Notes: generated from the letters alone by a model not told the origin. A stretch of 58,002 bases of DNA from Fimenecus sp045613065 (GCA_045613065.1 JAZLAH010000006.1:1-58002); one strand, 5' to 3'; numbered from the stretch's first letter, positions 1 to 9,344 are shown. A program made the numbers and translations.

Positions 1-1586
1 TTAAGAAATTGACGCTTATACTCGTGAAGTCGCTTTATCTGAATATCAAAAATAGTATTTGCATCAACTGTTATGTCATCGTGCCGTTTAATAAAATCAG
101 CAAGTTGTTGCTTTTTAGTTTCTTTTATTGAAATAAAACGATTAAGAACACTTTCGTCATCTGCATACTTTTCAAGTTCTTTAAGCTTGTCAAGGTCAGT
201 TACCCATTCGTCACCACCTAAAAGCTCGGTAACAAGTGCAGAAAGCTCTCGATTGCATAATAACAACCATCTTCTTTGAGTAATACCGTTAGTCTTGTTC
301 TGGAACTTATCAGGATACAGTTCATACCAATCTTTCAAAACGTCTGCTTTAAGAATGTCTGTATGGATTCTTGCTACACCATTAACATATTTAGAACAGA
401 AAATTGCAAGATATGCCATATGAACTCTTTTATCCTGAATTATCTGCATCTTTATTGCAATTTCTTTATCAATATCTGCATCTTTAAGTTCTTTTTTCAA
501 CATTTTATCAAGCTGTTTAATAATATCAAGAACCTGTGGAATTGTATCACGAATAATCTTTAAATCCCACTTTTCAAGAGCTTCCTGCATAATTGTATGA
601 TTTGTGTAATTAAACACATTTTTACAGATTTCAACGGCATTTTCAAACTTAACATTTTCATTTACTGTCAAAAGTCTAATGAGTTCAGGAATTGAAATAA
701 CAGGATGTGTGTCATTAAGCTGAATTGTAATGTAATCTGCAAATTTTGAAAAGTCATTACCGTGGATTAATTTGAATTTTCTTATAATATCCTGTAATGA
801 CGCACTTGAGAAGAAATACTGCTGTTTAAGTCTTAATTTCTTACCCTCATTATTATCGTCATTAGGATAAAGCACACGAGAAATATCCTCAGCTCTGTTC
901 TTTAAAGCAACAGATTTATCATATTTCTGTGAATTAAACAAATCAAAATCAAATGGTATAAGTGATTCACTCTGCCATAATCTTAATGTACCAATATTGT
1001 CTGTTCCATAACCGATAATAGGCATATCATATGGAACAGCTTTAACAGTCATATCTTTAAAATCAACTGTTACAGTATCACTTTCACATCTTACAGACCA
1101 TGGATCTCCCCACTTTGTCCAGTCATCTGCTGTTTCAATCTGAAATCCATTATGAAAATCCTGTTTGAAAAGACCATACTTATATCTTATACCATAACCA
1201 TCAAGAGGAATATTATGTGTTGCAGCACTATCAAGGAAACAAGCAGCAAGACGACCTAAACCGCCATTACCAAGTGCAGCATCTTCAATATCTTCCAATG
1301 TATTTAAGGACACACCATATTCATTAAGTTCTTTTTCTACTTCGTCGTACAAACCTTTTGATACAAGATTATTGTAAATTGCACGACCCACAAGAAATTC
1401 AGCAGATAAATAAAATGCTGTTCTATTAGCAATTCGGATATTTTTACTACTCTTCCAATCATTTGAAATATGAGACATAACTGCACATGAAATAACATCA
1501 TGCAACTCATATGAACTTAATTCATTTATATTTTTGAAATATTTACTTTTAGCAAGTTTTCTTGCTTCATTTACAATTTGTGACAT
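1..1586 (-). CDS. glgP: Glycogen/maltodextrin phosphorylase, N-terminal 528 residues (3' part outside window)
   Basis: Phosphorolysis of alpha-1,4-glucans to glucose-1-phosphate in the cytoplasm. The reading frame is open from the ATG at 1586 to the window edge, giving about 528 residues of a family that is usually 750-830 long, so the PLP-lysine region is not visible. Seen: FYLSAEFLVGR at residues 58-68 and LGNGGLGRLAACFLDS at 105-120, both hallmark GT35 phosphorylase motifs, followed by a family-typical stretch around WTKWGDPW. The ATG directly abuts the TAA of malQ (0 bp gap), so the two are translationally coupled and this is the last gene of the maltodextrin operon. With MalQ it would convert imported oligosaccharides to glucose-1-phosphate and glucose. 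Substrate (glycogen or maltodextrin) cannot be decided from this part. Confidence 0.95.
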   Translation of the reverse strand, partial: MSQIVNEARKLAKSKYFKNINELSSYELHDVISCAVMSHISNDWKSSKNIRIANRTAFYLSAEFLVGRAIYNNLVSKGLYDEVEKELNEYGVSLNTLEDIEDAALGNGGLGRLAACFLDSAATHNIPLDGYGIRYKYGLFKQDFHNGFQIETADDWTKWGDPWSVRCESDTVTVDFKDMTVKAVPYDMPIIGYGTDNIGTLRLWQSESLIPFDFDLFNSQKYDKSVALKNRAEDISRVLYPNDDNNEGKKLRLKQQYFFSSASLQDIIRKFKLIHGNDFSKFADYITIQLNDTHPVISIPELIRLLTVNENVKFENAVEICKNVFNYTNHTIMQEALEKWDLKIIRDTIPQVLDIIKQLDKMLKKELKDADIDKEIAIKMQIIQDKRVHMAYLAIFCSKYVNGVARIHTDILKADVLKDWYELYPDKFQNKTNGITQRRWLLLCNRELSALVTELLGGDEWVTDLDKLKELEKYADDESVLNRFISIKETKKQQLADFIKRHDDITVDANTIFDIQIKRLHEYKRQFL

Positions 1587-3083
1587 TTATTTTACTCTTT
1601 TCTTTTTTGGAATTCTTTGATAGAGATTAGTGTAATACAATAACTTCTCAGTCAAATCATCAGTTAAATAATCAGGTTTAGCTCGCCATTGCCAGTTATC
1701 GGTTACTGTTGATGGGAAATTCATTCGAGCTTCATTACCAAGCCCCAACAAATCCTGCATTGTTACAATAGCTGTATCAGAATTACTTGACCATATAGCT
1801 TTCATAAATCCCCAATTATAGCCTTCTCTTCTTGAAAGTCTCAGGTATTCTTTTGCTCGCTTTCGTGTTTTTCTTGGAGCAGTTTTTGTCATATAGCCAA
1901 TTATTGTGTCATTATCATGCGTACCTGCATAAGCTACTGAGTTTTTCGTGAAATTATGAAGAAGATAGTCATTTTCTTCATCTGTATCAAAAGCAAACTG
2001 AAGAACTTTCATACCAGGATATTTACTCTGTCTCAGCATCTTCTTAACAGCAGGTGTCAGATAACCTAAATCCTCTGCAATAATATCTTTTTTTCCAATT
2101 GATTTCTCTATTTCCTTGAAAAACTCAATTCCAGGACCTTTTCGCCATTCACCAATTTTTGCAGTTTTTGATTCTGCAGGAATACAGTAAAAAGATTCAA
2201 ATCCTCTGAAATGGTCTATACGAATTACATCACACATTTTGCACAAGTGTTCAATTCTGTTTTTCCACCATGAATATCCATCTTTTTTCATATAATCCCA
2301 ATCATATAATGGATTTCCCCATAACTGTCCATCATCAGAAAAAGCATCTGGTGGACATCCTGCTACCTCAATAGGATTACATTCATTATCAAGTAAAAAT
2401 TGCTTTGGATTTGCCCAAACATCAGCGCTATCTCCTGCAATATAAATTGGAATATCACCAATTATTTTAATTCCATTTTCATTGGCATATTTTTTTAGAT
2501 CATTCCATTGCTTAAAGAAGATATATTGAATAAATTTCTGAAATTCAACATCCTCTTTCATTTCTTTTTTTGCATTAGAAATAATTTCTTCTTTTCGTGT
2601 TTTTAAATCTTGTGGCCACTCATTCCAAGAAATTCCATTAAATTTATTCTTTAATGCCATATATAATGCATAATCATTAAGCCAAAAAGAATTACATTCA
2701 CAAAAATCGACATAATCCGAATTTTCTCGATTAAAATTATGAAATGCCTTTTTTAAAACATTAAAACGGTTTTTATATAATAAATTAAAATTAATTTTTT
2801 CGGGATTGTCAAACCATTTTATTTTTGAATAATCACTTTTTTTTAACAGATTTTCATTATAAAGTAAATCAAAATCAATAAAATATGGATTACCTGCAAA
2901 CGTTGAGAAAGATTGATATGGAGAATCACCATAACTCGTAGGACACAAAGGCAATACTTGCCAATATGTTTGTCCACTTGCCTTTAAGAAATCAATAAAT
3001 TCATATGCTTCTTTACCTAACGTACCAATTCCTGTATCACCTGGTAAAGAAGAAATGTGCATCAAAACACCACTTGCTCTCAT
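1587..3083 (-). CDS. malQ: 4-alpha-glucanotransferase (amylomaltase, GH77)
   Basis: Transfers alpha-1,4-glucan segments between maltodextrins, producing longer chains for the phosphorylase plus glucose. 498 residues is the normal length for a bacterial GH77. The catalytic residues are visible: nucleophile Asp290 in IRIDHFRG, acid/base Glu337 in IIAEDLG, and third Asp390 in GTHDNDT. The N-terminal motif LPLCPTSYGDSPYQSFS (45-61) is also typical. No signal peptide, so cytoplasmic. The ATG at 3083 is preceded by a modest GGTGAT ribosome site. It lies 40 bp after the transporter ATPase and immediately before glgP, so it belongs to the same operon. Confidence 0.96.
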   Translation of the reverse strand: MRASGVLMHISSLPGDTGIGTLGKEAYEFIDFLKASGQTYWQVLPLCPTSYGDSPYQSFSTFAGNPYFIDFDLLYNENLLKKSDYSKIKWFDNPEKINFNLLYKNRFNVLKKAFHNFNRENSDYVDFCECNSFWLNDYALYMALKNKFNGISWNEWPQDLKTRKEEIISNAKKEMKEDVEFQKFIQYIFFKQWNDLKKYANENGIKIIGDIPIYIAGDSADVWANPKQFLLDNECNPIEVAGCPPDAFSDDGQLWGNPLYDWDYMKKDGYSWWKNRIEHLCKMCDVIRIDHFRGFESFYCIPAESKTAKIGEWRKGPGIEFFKEIEKSIGKKDIIAEDLGYLTPAVKKMLRQSKYPGMKVLQFAFDTDEENDYLLHNFTKNSVAYAGTHDNDTIIGYMTKTAPRKTRKRAKEYLRLSRREGYNWGFMKAIWSSNSDTAIVTMQDLLGLGNEARMNFPSTVTDNWQWRAKPDYLTDDLTEKLLYYTNLYQRIPKKKRVK

Positions 3084-3123
3084 AATATCACCAATAAAAA
3101 TATATTATTTTTTAATAAAAATG

Positions 3124-4218
3124 TCAATCACATATAAGTTTTTCATTGATTTTATCAAAGATATGAATTCTGTCAACATCTAGTTTTATTAAATAATCTT
3201 TTTCACTTTCAATATTCTGATTTGATGCTACATTTGCTATAATCTTTTTACCATCTATATTTCCATATAAAAAATAATCTGCACCTGTCATTTCAGCAAT
3301 ATCAATATGCAATTTTATTGTATTTTCATCATTAACATTTGATATAGACATATTTTCTGGTCTTATACCAAAAATAACCTGTTTATCAACATATTCATTT
3401 AAATTTTTAGTCATTCTTTTCGGTAATTTTATGCTATAACCAGAAAATTCAGCATAATAACTGTCATTCTTCTTTTTTATAACCGAATCAATAAAGTTCA
3501 TTTGTGGTGAGCCAATAAAACCTGCTACAAAAACATTCTTGGGATGATTATAAAGTTTTTGAGGTGTATCAAATTGCTGAACAACTCCATCTTTCATAAC
3601 AACAATTCTATCAGCCATTGTCATAGCCTCTGTCTGGTCATGAGTAACATATACAAATGTTGTTTTGAGCTGCTTATGGAGCATCGAAATTCTGCTTCTC
3701 ATTTCTGTTCTTAACTTTGCATCAAGATTAGATAATGGTTCATCAAGCAGAAAAACTGCTGGTTCACGAACCATCGCACGACCTAATGCAACCCTTTGTC
3801 TTTGTCCACCAGATAAAGCTCTTGGTTTACGATTAAGATAATCCTCAATATCTAGCATTTTAGCTGCTGCTCTAACCTTTTTATCGATTTCGTCCTTTGG
3901 TACTTTTCTATTTTTCAGTCCAAATGCCATATTATTATAAACTGACATATGAGGATATAAAGCATAACTTTGAAACACCATTGCAATATCTCTATCTTTT
4001 GGTGAAACCGTATTAACTACCTTATCACCGATATAAAGTTTCCCATCAGTTATCTCCTCAAGACCTGCTATCATTCTTAATGTAGTTGATTTTCCACATC
4101 CAGATGGTCCTACAAGAATAACAAACTCTTTATCTTTGATATCTAAATTAAGATTATCTATTACGGTTACTCCGTCTTCATACGTTTTCTTTATATTTTC
4201 CAGTACTATTGAAGCCAT
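3124..4218 (-). CDS. msmX: Sugar ABC transporter ATP-binding protein, MsmX/UgpC/MalK family
   Basis: ATPase that energises import through the two permeases encoded upstream. Seen: Walker A GPSGCGKST (37-45), Q-loop in VFQSYALYPH, signature LSGGQRQRVALGRAMV (135-150), Walker B VFLLDEP (155-161), H-loop His193 in VTHDQTEAMT, and a C-terminal TOBE-like regulatory region (about 235-364) with FGIRPENM. At 364 residues it is full length. In many Firmicutes a single MsmX serves several sugar importers from an unlinked locus; here the gene sits inside the operon, 4 bp after the MalG-type permease, which suggests a dedicated ATPase, although sharing is not excluded. Confidence 0.95.
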   Translation of the reverse strand: MASIVLENIKKTYEDGVTVIDNLNLDIKDKEFVILVGPSGCGKSTTLRMIAGLEEITDGKLYIGDKVVNTVSPKDRDIAMVFQSYALYPHMSVYNNMAFGLKNRKVPKDEIDKKVRAAAKMLDIEDYLNRKPRALSGGQRQRVALGRAMVREPAVFLLDEPLSNLDAKLRTEMRSRISMLHKQLKTTFVYVTHDQTEAMTMADRIVVMKDGVVQQFDTPQKLYNHPKNVFVAGFIGSPQMNFIDSVIKKKNDSYYAEFSGYSIKLPKRMTKNLNEYVDKQVIFGIRPENMSISNVNDENTIKLHIDIAEMTGADYFLYGNIDGKKIIANVASNQNIESEKDYLIKLDVDRIHIFDKINEKLICD

Positions 4219-4222
4219 TTAT

Positions 4223-5062
4223 TTATCCTTTCACGGCGCCATCAATAACGCCTTTAATAATATATTTCTGACAGAGTAAATAGAAAATAATAATTGGAAT
4301 AACAGAAAGAACAAGCATTGCCATAAATCCACCCCAATCAATTGCACCATATGCACCTTGCATTGTTAATTGAATTGCAACTGATAAAGTTTTATTACCC
4401 GAACCTAATAAAAGATATGGCAACAAAAAGTCATTCCAAATCCACATTGCATTTAATATCGCAACGGTAATGGCTGTTGGTTTAAGAATTGGAAAAACAA
4501 CATAGAAAAATGATTTTAAAGGACTACATCCATCTATCATTGCTGCTTCTTCAATCTCACGAGGTAATCCTTTAACAAATCCACTAAACATAAATACAGA
4601 TAGTCCAGAACCAAAACCAAGATAAACAGGTATAATACCCAAAACACTATTTAAACCCAATTTTGCAGTTACAGATGTCATTGTAAACATTACCATTTGA
4701 AATGGCACTATCATACTGAATAAGAATAAATAATAAATAATCCTATTTGTTCTATTTTTTACTCTTGTAAGATACCATGCAGTCATAGAAGTAAATATTA
4801 CAATTGCAGCCACTGAACCAATTGTAATTATTAATGTTCTGATAAATGCTCCAACCAAGCCTGATGATTCAACACCATTCAAGTAATTTTCCAAACCGAC
4901 AAATGTGTCATTATTTGGGAAACTGAATGGCTCTCCTATAATATTGAATTTTGATTTAAATGAATTAATAAAAACTAAATATATAGGAAAGAAAAAAACA
5001 ATCGATAAAAGTAAGAGGAAAGAAAATGAAAAAGCATTTGATAATCTATGTTTATTGTGCAC
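4223..5062 (-). CDS. Sugar ABC transporter permease, MalG type
   Basis: Inner-membrane permease subunit of a CUT1-type carbohydrate importer, 279 residues with about six hydrophobic helices. The cytoplasmic EAA loop that docks on the ATPase is visible as EEAAMIDGCSPLKSFFYVVF (about residues 170-189). The C-terminal VIDGAVKG ending is typical of MalG-like proteins. The start codon is GTG: its G is the last base of the TAG stop of the preceding permease gene, and an AGAGGTGG ribosome site lies just upstream, so this 1-bp overlap implies translational coupling. Maltodextrin is inferred as substrate from the neighbouring malQ and glgP. Confidence 0.93.
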   Translation of the reverse strand: MHNKHRLSNAFSFSFLLLLSIVFFFPIYLVFINSFKSKFNIIGEPFSFPNNDTFVGLENYLNGVESSGLVGAFIRTLIITIGSVAAIVIFTSMTAWYLTRVKNRTNRIIYYLFLFSMIVPFQMVMFTMTSVTAKLGLNSVLGIIPVYLGFGSGLSVFMFSGFVKGLPREIEEAAMIDGCSPLKSFFYVVFPILKPTAITVAILNAMWIWNDFLLPYLLLGSGNKTLSVAIQLTMQGAYGAIDWGGFMAMLVLSVIPIIIFYLLCQKYIIKGVIDGAVKG

Positions 5063-5907
5063 TAGGTTTCCACCTCTTTCCTTCCAGTTATTTTAAGTTG
5101 TACGAAAGCAATTGCAGCAACAATAATGAAAAAAACTACTGCCTTTGCTTGTCCTACACCTTGCCATCCTATTCTTCCGTAAAATGTATTATAAATATCA
5201 AGGGCTAGCATTGATGTTTCTCTTGCTGGAGCACCACCTGTTAATGCTAAATTTTGGTCAAATAATTTAAATGAATTTGTTAAAGTTAGAAATAAACATA
5301 TTGTTACCGATGGCATCACCATCGGTATTTTTATGTTTTTAAGAATTGAAAATGATGAAGCTCCATCAATTAAAGCTGCTTCATTAAGTTCTTGAGGTAT
5401 GTTTTGTAAACCCGCTATATATATAACCATCACATATCCTATTAATTGCCAATTTAATAGGAATACAAGACCCCAAAAACCATAATCGGCATCATAAGTT
5501 ATATCATATCCAAAAATACCCAAAATTGAATTAATAAGCAAATTCCATATATAACCAAGAACAATTCCGCCAATTAAATTTGGCATAAAAAAAATTGTTC
5601 TAAAAACACTTGTTCCTTTAAGGGCTTTTGTTAACAATAAAGCTAAACAAAATGCAAAAATGTTTATCGTAATTACAGAAACAATTGTAAATTTTATTGT
5701 AAACCACAAAGCCTTTAAAAAATTATAATCTTCGGTAAAAGCTTTAATATAATTATCAATTCCAACCCATTGAGCACTTTCGACAGTTGTAAATTCTGTG
5801 AAGGACAGATAAATACCAAGAATAAAAGGAATAAGAAATACAACTGCAAAGGATAAAAATGTAGGCAAAACAAACACGGGAAAATATTTCTTTAAATTCT
5901 TTTCCAT
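5062..5907 (-). CDS. Sugar ABC transporter permease, MalF type
   Basis: Second permease subunit of the CUT1 importer, 281 residues with an N-terminal membrane helix (about 10-35) and five further hydrophobic segments. The EAA loop is NEAALIDGASSFSILKNIKI (about 174-193). No large periplasmic P2 loop as in E. coli MalF, as usual for Firmicutes. The gene starts 23 bp after the binding-protein gene with a GGATGG ribosome site, and its TAG overlaps the GTG of the MalG-type gene by one base. Confidence 0.93.
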   Translation of the reverse strand: MEKNLKKYFPVFVLPTFLSFAVVFLIPFILGIYLSFTEFTTVESAQWVGIDNYIKAFTEDYNFLKALWFTIKFTIVSVITINIFAFCLALLLTKALKGTSVFRTIFFMPNLIGGIVLGYIWNLLINSILGIFGYDITYDADYGFWGLVFLLNWQLIGYVMVIYIAGLQNIPQELNEAALIDGASSFSILKNIKIPMVMPSVTICLFLTLTNSFKLFDQNLALTGGAPARETSMLALDIYNTFYGRIGWQGVGQAKAVVFFIIVAAIAFVQLKITGRKEVET

Positions 5908-5930
5908 ATCTATCCATCCTTAATAAATCT

Positions 5931-7274
5931 TTATCTGCTTTCGCTTTCCCAACGATTTACAAAAATATTTTTTACATCATTCCATGTTTTTGTACCTTGG
6001 GCGTATTGTAAGAGTGCTGAACCAAAATCACTTTTAAATGTCTGACTAGGAAAAACTGTAAAATTCCATGGAATTGTTTCTACATTTTCTGTATTCATCC
6101 ATCTTATAACTTCCTGAGCAAGAGGGTCTTCAGGTACCTCATCTTTGTTAAAAGTATCAAAAGGTGCTATCAAATCAAGTTCGTTAATAACAAACGCTTT
6201 TCCTTTTTCACTCGAAAAAAGCCAATAAATAAAATCTTCAGTTGCTCTTTGTTCTTCCGCACTTGATTTTGAATTTATAGCAAAGAAATTTTCTGTTCCT
6301 ATACATAATCCCTGATTTTCTTCATTTTCAAAACCCATATAAATCGGTAAATATTTTATATTTTCCGGTTTTACTGTATTACCTTTAACATTTTTTATTT
6401 GTCCCCAAGCCCAGTTGCCATTCTGAACCATGACACATTGCCCGAGTGCAAATTCTGCCATTGATTCATCAACAACTTTTGAACCAAGAACCTTTTTATC
6501 TGTTGTTGAATTATTAATATACAAATCAAAAATATTTTTGAAATTGTCTGAATATGAAAATTTAATTTTAGATGTTTCATCACTTGATAAATCGATATTA
6601 TTTTTATTAAACTCATAATAAACAGGAATATTTGCCAAATGTGTATGCCAACGCCAATCCTCACCTGTTTTCATAGAGGTTGTTGCAAACACGCCTTTTA
6701 TGCCAAGTTTATCTGCATTTTTTTGCATATCTTCAACAACTTCTTTAAGTGAAGAGAAACTTTTAATATCTTCCATTGAATTAATATTTGTTTTCTTATT
6801 ATCAAGTTTAAAGTACTTATCAGTAATTTCTTTGTTATAAATAATTCCATAACCTTCAACAACATAAGGAATTCCATACACTTTGCCGTCAACAGTTACT
6901 GCCAAATTTTTATCTGTTAAATGTTTATATAATTCCGTATTTGACAAATCTGCACAATAGTTTTTCCAGTTTGTATATCCTTTTGGACCATTTATTTGAA
7001 ACAATGTAGGTGCTTCATCTGTACCCATTTTTGCTGTTAAAGTTTGCTCGTAATTGCCACTTGCTGCTGTTTCAACTACAACTTTAACACCTGTTTCCTG
7101 TTCATATACTTTTGCAATTTCACTATATACATTTGCAACTTCTGGTTTAAAATTCAAAAATCTTATTGTAGTAATTTTTTGAGTAGTGTCATTGTTATTA
7201 TTTTCCCTACTGCAACCTACAAAACCTAAAAGTAAAATAGACAATGATAGTACAATTGAAAATATTTTTTTCAT
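5931..7274 (-). CDS. Extracellular sugar-binding lipoprotein (family 1 solute-binding protein)
   Basis: Captures oligosaccharide outside the membrane and delivers it to the two permeases. 447 residues. N-terminus is a lipoprotein signal: two Lys, a hydrophobic stretch and a lipobox-like LGFVGC with the lipidated Cys at residue 21. The mature region has the family-1 pattern, including the N-lobe strand ITTIRFLNFK and an aromatic-rich pocket region with WAWGQIK. It is the first gene of the operon, with a strong AGGAGGAT ribosome site. An imperfect 16-bp palindrome (7307-7322) lies just upstream and may be the operator. Maltodextrin specificity comes from context, not from the protein sequence. 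Confidence 0.92.
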   Translation of the reverse strand: MKKIFSIVLSLSILLLGFVGCSRENNNNDTTQKITTIRFLNFKPEVANVYSEIAKVYEQETGVKVVVETAASGNYEQTLTAKMGTDEAPTLFQINGPKGYTNWKNYCADLSNTELYKHLTDKNLAVTVDGKVYGIPYVVEGYGIIYNKEITDKYFKLDNKKTNINSMEDIKSFSSLKEVVEDMQKNADKLGIKGVFATTSMKTGEDWRWHTHLANIPVYYEFNKNNIDLSSDETSKIKFSYSDNFKNIFDLYINNSTTDKKVLGSKVVDESMAEFALGQCVMVQNGNWAWGQIKNVKGNTVKPENIKYLPIYMGFENEENQGLCIGTENFFAINSKSSAEEQRATEDFIYWLFSSEKGKAFVINELDLIAPFDTFNKDEVPEDPLAQEVIRWMNTENVETIPWNFTVFPSQTFKSDFGSALLQYAQGTKTWNDVKNIFVNRWESESR

Positions 7275-7306
7275 TTTATCCTCCTAAAAATAAATAAATT
7301 TTTAAT

Positions 7307-7322
7307 GTTGGTTTAAATCAAC
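7307..7322. promoter_or_regulatory. Imperfect palindrome upstream of the maltodextrin operon, candidate operator
   Basis: GTTGGTTTAAATCAAC: 14 of 16 positions are self-complementary, mismatched only at positions 5 and 12. It lies 33 bp upstream of the binding-protein ATG in the divergent region between this operon and xpt, where a repressor or activator of sugar uptake would bind. No regulator gene is adjacent, and the sequence lacks the central CG common in LacI-family sites, so the assignment is only a candidate. Confidence 0.4.
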
Positions 7323-7388
7323 TTTCTTTTTATCTATTTTTAACAAATAATAATAAAAAAATTCCACGAAATAAAAAGTTAAAAAATA

Positions 7389-7417
7389 TTGTTTTTTTTT
7401 ACATTTTATCCTATAAT
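7389..7417 (+). promoter_or_regulatory. Sigma-A promoter for xpt and the nucleoside-uptake operon
   Basis: TTGTTT (7389-7394), 17-bp spacer, TATAAT (7412-7417). Transcription would begin near 7424, leaving only about 25 nt before the xpt ATG. That leaves no room for a purine riboswitch, which often controls xpt in Firmicutes. Confidence 0.75.
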
Positions 7418-7448
7418 GATACAATAAGCATGTAAAGAGGTTGACGAT

Positions 7449-8027
7449 ATGCAATTATTAGAAAAACGTATTATTAAAGACGGAAAAGTTTTTTCCGGAA
7501 ATGTACTTAAAGTTGACAGTTTTCTTAACCATCAGTTAGATGTTAAATTACTGGATGAAATGGGTCTTGAAATGAAGAAATTATTCAAAGACTCAAATGT
7601 TACAAAAGTTCTTACGATTGAGGCTTCTGGAATCGGCGTTGGTTGCATGGTTGCAAAGCACTTTGATTGTCCTTTACTTTTCGCAAAAAAAAGTAAAACT
7701 TTAAACATTAAAGGTGATGTTTTTACAAGTAAAGTAGAATCATTTACCCATCAATGTACGTATGACATTATCGTTTCAAAAGATTTCTTAAATGAAAACG
7801 ATACAGTTTTAATTATCGATGACTTCCTTGCTAAAGGTAATGCTCTTATTGGATTAATTGATATAGTTAATCAGTCAGGCGCAAAACTCGCAGGCTGTGG
7901 AATTGCAATTGAAAAAGGTTACCAAGGTGGTGGTGACAAGCTCCGAGAACAAGGTATCCGTGTTGAATCAATGGCTATTATAGATGAAATGGATGACCAA
8001 ACAGGTGAAATTGTATTTAGGAAATAG
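7449..8027 (+). CDS. xpt: Xanthine phosphoribosyltransferase
   Basis: Salvages xanthine with PRPP to form XMP in the cytoplasm. 192 residues, the usual length. Seen: the family N-terminus MQLLEKRIIKDGKVFSG and the PRPP-binding motif VLIIDDFLAKGNA (120-132). A GAGGTTG ribosome site precedes the ATG at 7449. It is followed after 59 bp by the BMP-type binding protein and the nucleoside-type transporter, which supports purine uptake and salvage as one unit. Confidence 0.95.
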   Translation: MQLLEKRIIKDGKVFSGNVLKVDSFLNHQLDVKLLDEMGLEMKKLFKDSNVTKVLTIEASGIGVGCMVAKHFDCPLLFAKKSKTLNIKGDVFTSKVESFTHQCTYDIIVSKDFLNENDTVLIIDDFLAKGNALIGLIDIVNQSGAKLAGCGIAIEKGYQGGGDKLREQGIRVESMAIIDEMDDQTGEIVFRK

Positions 8028-8033
8028 GTAATT

Positions 8034-8047
8034 ACAGCTAGCGCTGT
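8034..8047 (+). terminator. Small hairpin between xpt and the BMP lipoprotein gene
   Basis: ACAGC, loop TAGC, GCTGT, followed by TTTAATATT. The stem is only 5 bp and the U-tract is poor, so it may be a weak attenuator or an mRNA-processing hairpin rather than a true terminator. Confidence 0.3.
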
Positions 8048-8086
8048 TTAATATTACAAACAAAGTAAAAAGGAGAGGAAATTTTT

Positions 8087-9295
8087 ATGAAAAATTTCAA
8101 AAAAGTTCTTGCAGTAGTAATGGCAGTTCTTATGATTGCAACTGTTTTCGCAGCTTGTGGAGATAAGAATGTTGATACTCCTGACACAGACTTAAAAGTA
8201 GGTTTTATTTTCCTTCACGATGAAAACTCAACCTACGACAAGAACTTCATGGATGCCGCTGTTGCTGCTTGTGAAGAAATGGGTGTTGAATACGCTCAGA
8301 AAACTCAGATTCCTGAATCTAATGACTGCTATGATGCAGCTGTTGAACTTATTGAATCTGACGGATGTGACATTATCTTTGCAGATAGCTTCGGTCACGA
8401 ATCATTCCTTATTAAGGCAGCTAAAGAATATCCTGATGTTCAGTTCTGTCATGCAACAGGTACACAGGCACATACAGCTGGTGTAGCAAACTTCCATAAT
8501 GCGTTTGCATCAATCTACGAAGGTCGTTACCTTGCTGGTGTTGCAGCAGGTCTCAAGCTTAATGAAATGATTGATGCTGGTGATATTAAACCTGAAGAAG
8601 CTAAGATGGGTTATGTTGGTGCTTTCACATTTGCTGAAGTTATTTCAGGATATACATCATTCTATCTTGGTGCGAAATCAGTTTGTCCATCAGTAACAAT
8701 GGATGTTAAATTTACAGGTTCATGGTATGATGAAAAGGCTGAAAAAGAAGCTGCTCAGGCTCTTATCGCTGGTGGTTGTGTTCTTATCAGCCAGCATGCT
8801 GACTCAATGGGTGCTCCAACAGCTTGTGAAACAGCAGGTGTTCCAAACGTTTCTTACAACGGTTCAACAGCAGCTGCTTGTCCAAACACATTCATCGTTT
8901 CTTCAAGAATCGACTGGACACCATACTTCAAGTATATGATTCAGTGCGTAATGGATGGTAAAGAAATTGATACTGACTGGACAGGTACAATTGAGACAGG
9001 TTCAGTTGTTCTTACTGACGTTAATGAAAAAGCTGCAGCAGCAGGTACAGCTGAAAAACTCGAAGAAGTTAAAGCAAAGCTTCTTGACGGCTCTATCAAC
9101 GTATTTGATACTGCAAACTTCACAGTCGGTGGTGAAACAATAACAAGTTACAAAGCAGATGTTGATACAGACGACAATTTCACTCCAGATACAGAAGTAA
9201 TTGAAGGTGGTATTTTCTTCGAATCAACTAAGCGTGCAGCTCCTTATTTCGATCTTCGTATCGATGGAATCACACTTCTTGACGAAAAATATTAA
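8087..9295 (+). CDS. BMP-family (Med/PnrA-like) substrate-binding lipoprotein, probably nucleoside-binding
   Basis: Extracellular binding protein of a nucleoside-type ABC importer. 402 residues. Lipoprotein signal with lipobox VFAAC (Cys24). BMP-family features are visible: the first strand LKVGFIFLHDENSTYDKNF, GYVGAFTFAEVISGYTSF around 187-205, and GSWYDEKAEKEAAQALI around 209-225, which matches the family SWYDxxKExEAA pattern. A strong AAGGAGAGG ribosome site precedes the ATG. Genes for a two-domain ATPase and two permeases follow. Purine nucleoside is inferred as ligand from the BMP family and the linked xpt; the region after residue 310 is a C-terminal extension of the fold. Confidence 0.9.
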   Translation: MKNFKKVLAVVMAVLMIATVFAACGDKNVDTPDTDLKVGFIFLHDENSTYDKNFMDAAVAACEEMGVEYAQKTQIPESNDCYDAAVELIESDGCDIIFADSFGHESFLIKAAKEYPDVQFCHATGTQAHTAGVANFHNAFASIYEGRYLAGVAAGLKLNEMIDAGDIKPEEAKMGYVGAFTFAEVISGYTSFYLGAKSVCPSVTMDVKFTGSWYDEKAEKEAAQALIAGGCVLISQHADSMGAPTACETAGVPNVSYNGSTAAACPNTFIVSSRIDWTPYFKYMIQCVMDGKEIDTDWTGTIETGSVVLTDVNEKAAAAGTAEKLEEVKAKLLDGSINVFDTANFTVGGETITSYKADVDTDDNFTPDTEVIEGGIFFESTKRAAPYFDLRIDGITLLDEKY

Positions 9296-9304
9296 TAAAT
9301 TCAT

Positions 9305-9336
9305 GTCTGAGACGAGGGTCAATCCTCGCCTCAGAC
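9305..9336 (+). terminator. Strong hairpin after the BMP lipoprotein gene
   Basis: GTCTGAG and CGAGG on the left pair with CCTCG and CTCAGAC on the right, with one unpaired base on each side; the loop is GTCAAT. It is followed by TAATTTTG, a weak U-tract. The position between binding-protein and ATPase genes suggests partial termination or a 3'-end-stabilising structure that makes the binding protein more abundant than the transporter. Confidence 0.65.
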
Positions 9337-9344
9337 TAATTTTG

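Noticed and set aside
73..563. Plus-strand open frames at the left end
   Set aside because: They are antisense to glgP, whose frame is continuous and rich in phosphorylase motifs; the plus frames have no ribosome site and no recognisable protein.
7395..7448. Purine riboswitch upstream of xpt
   Set aside because: The promoter lies so close to the ATG that no aptamer fits, and no conserved loop pairs are present.
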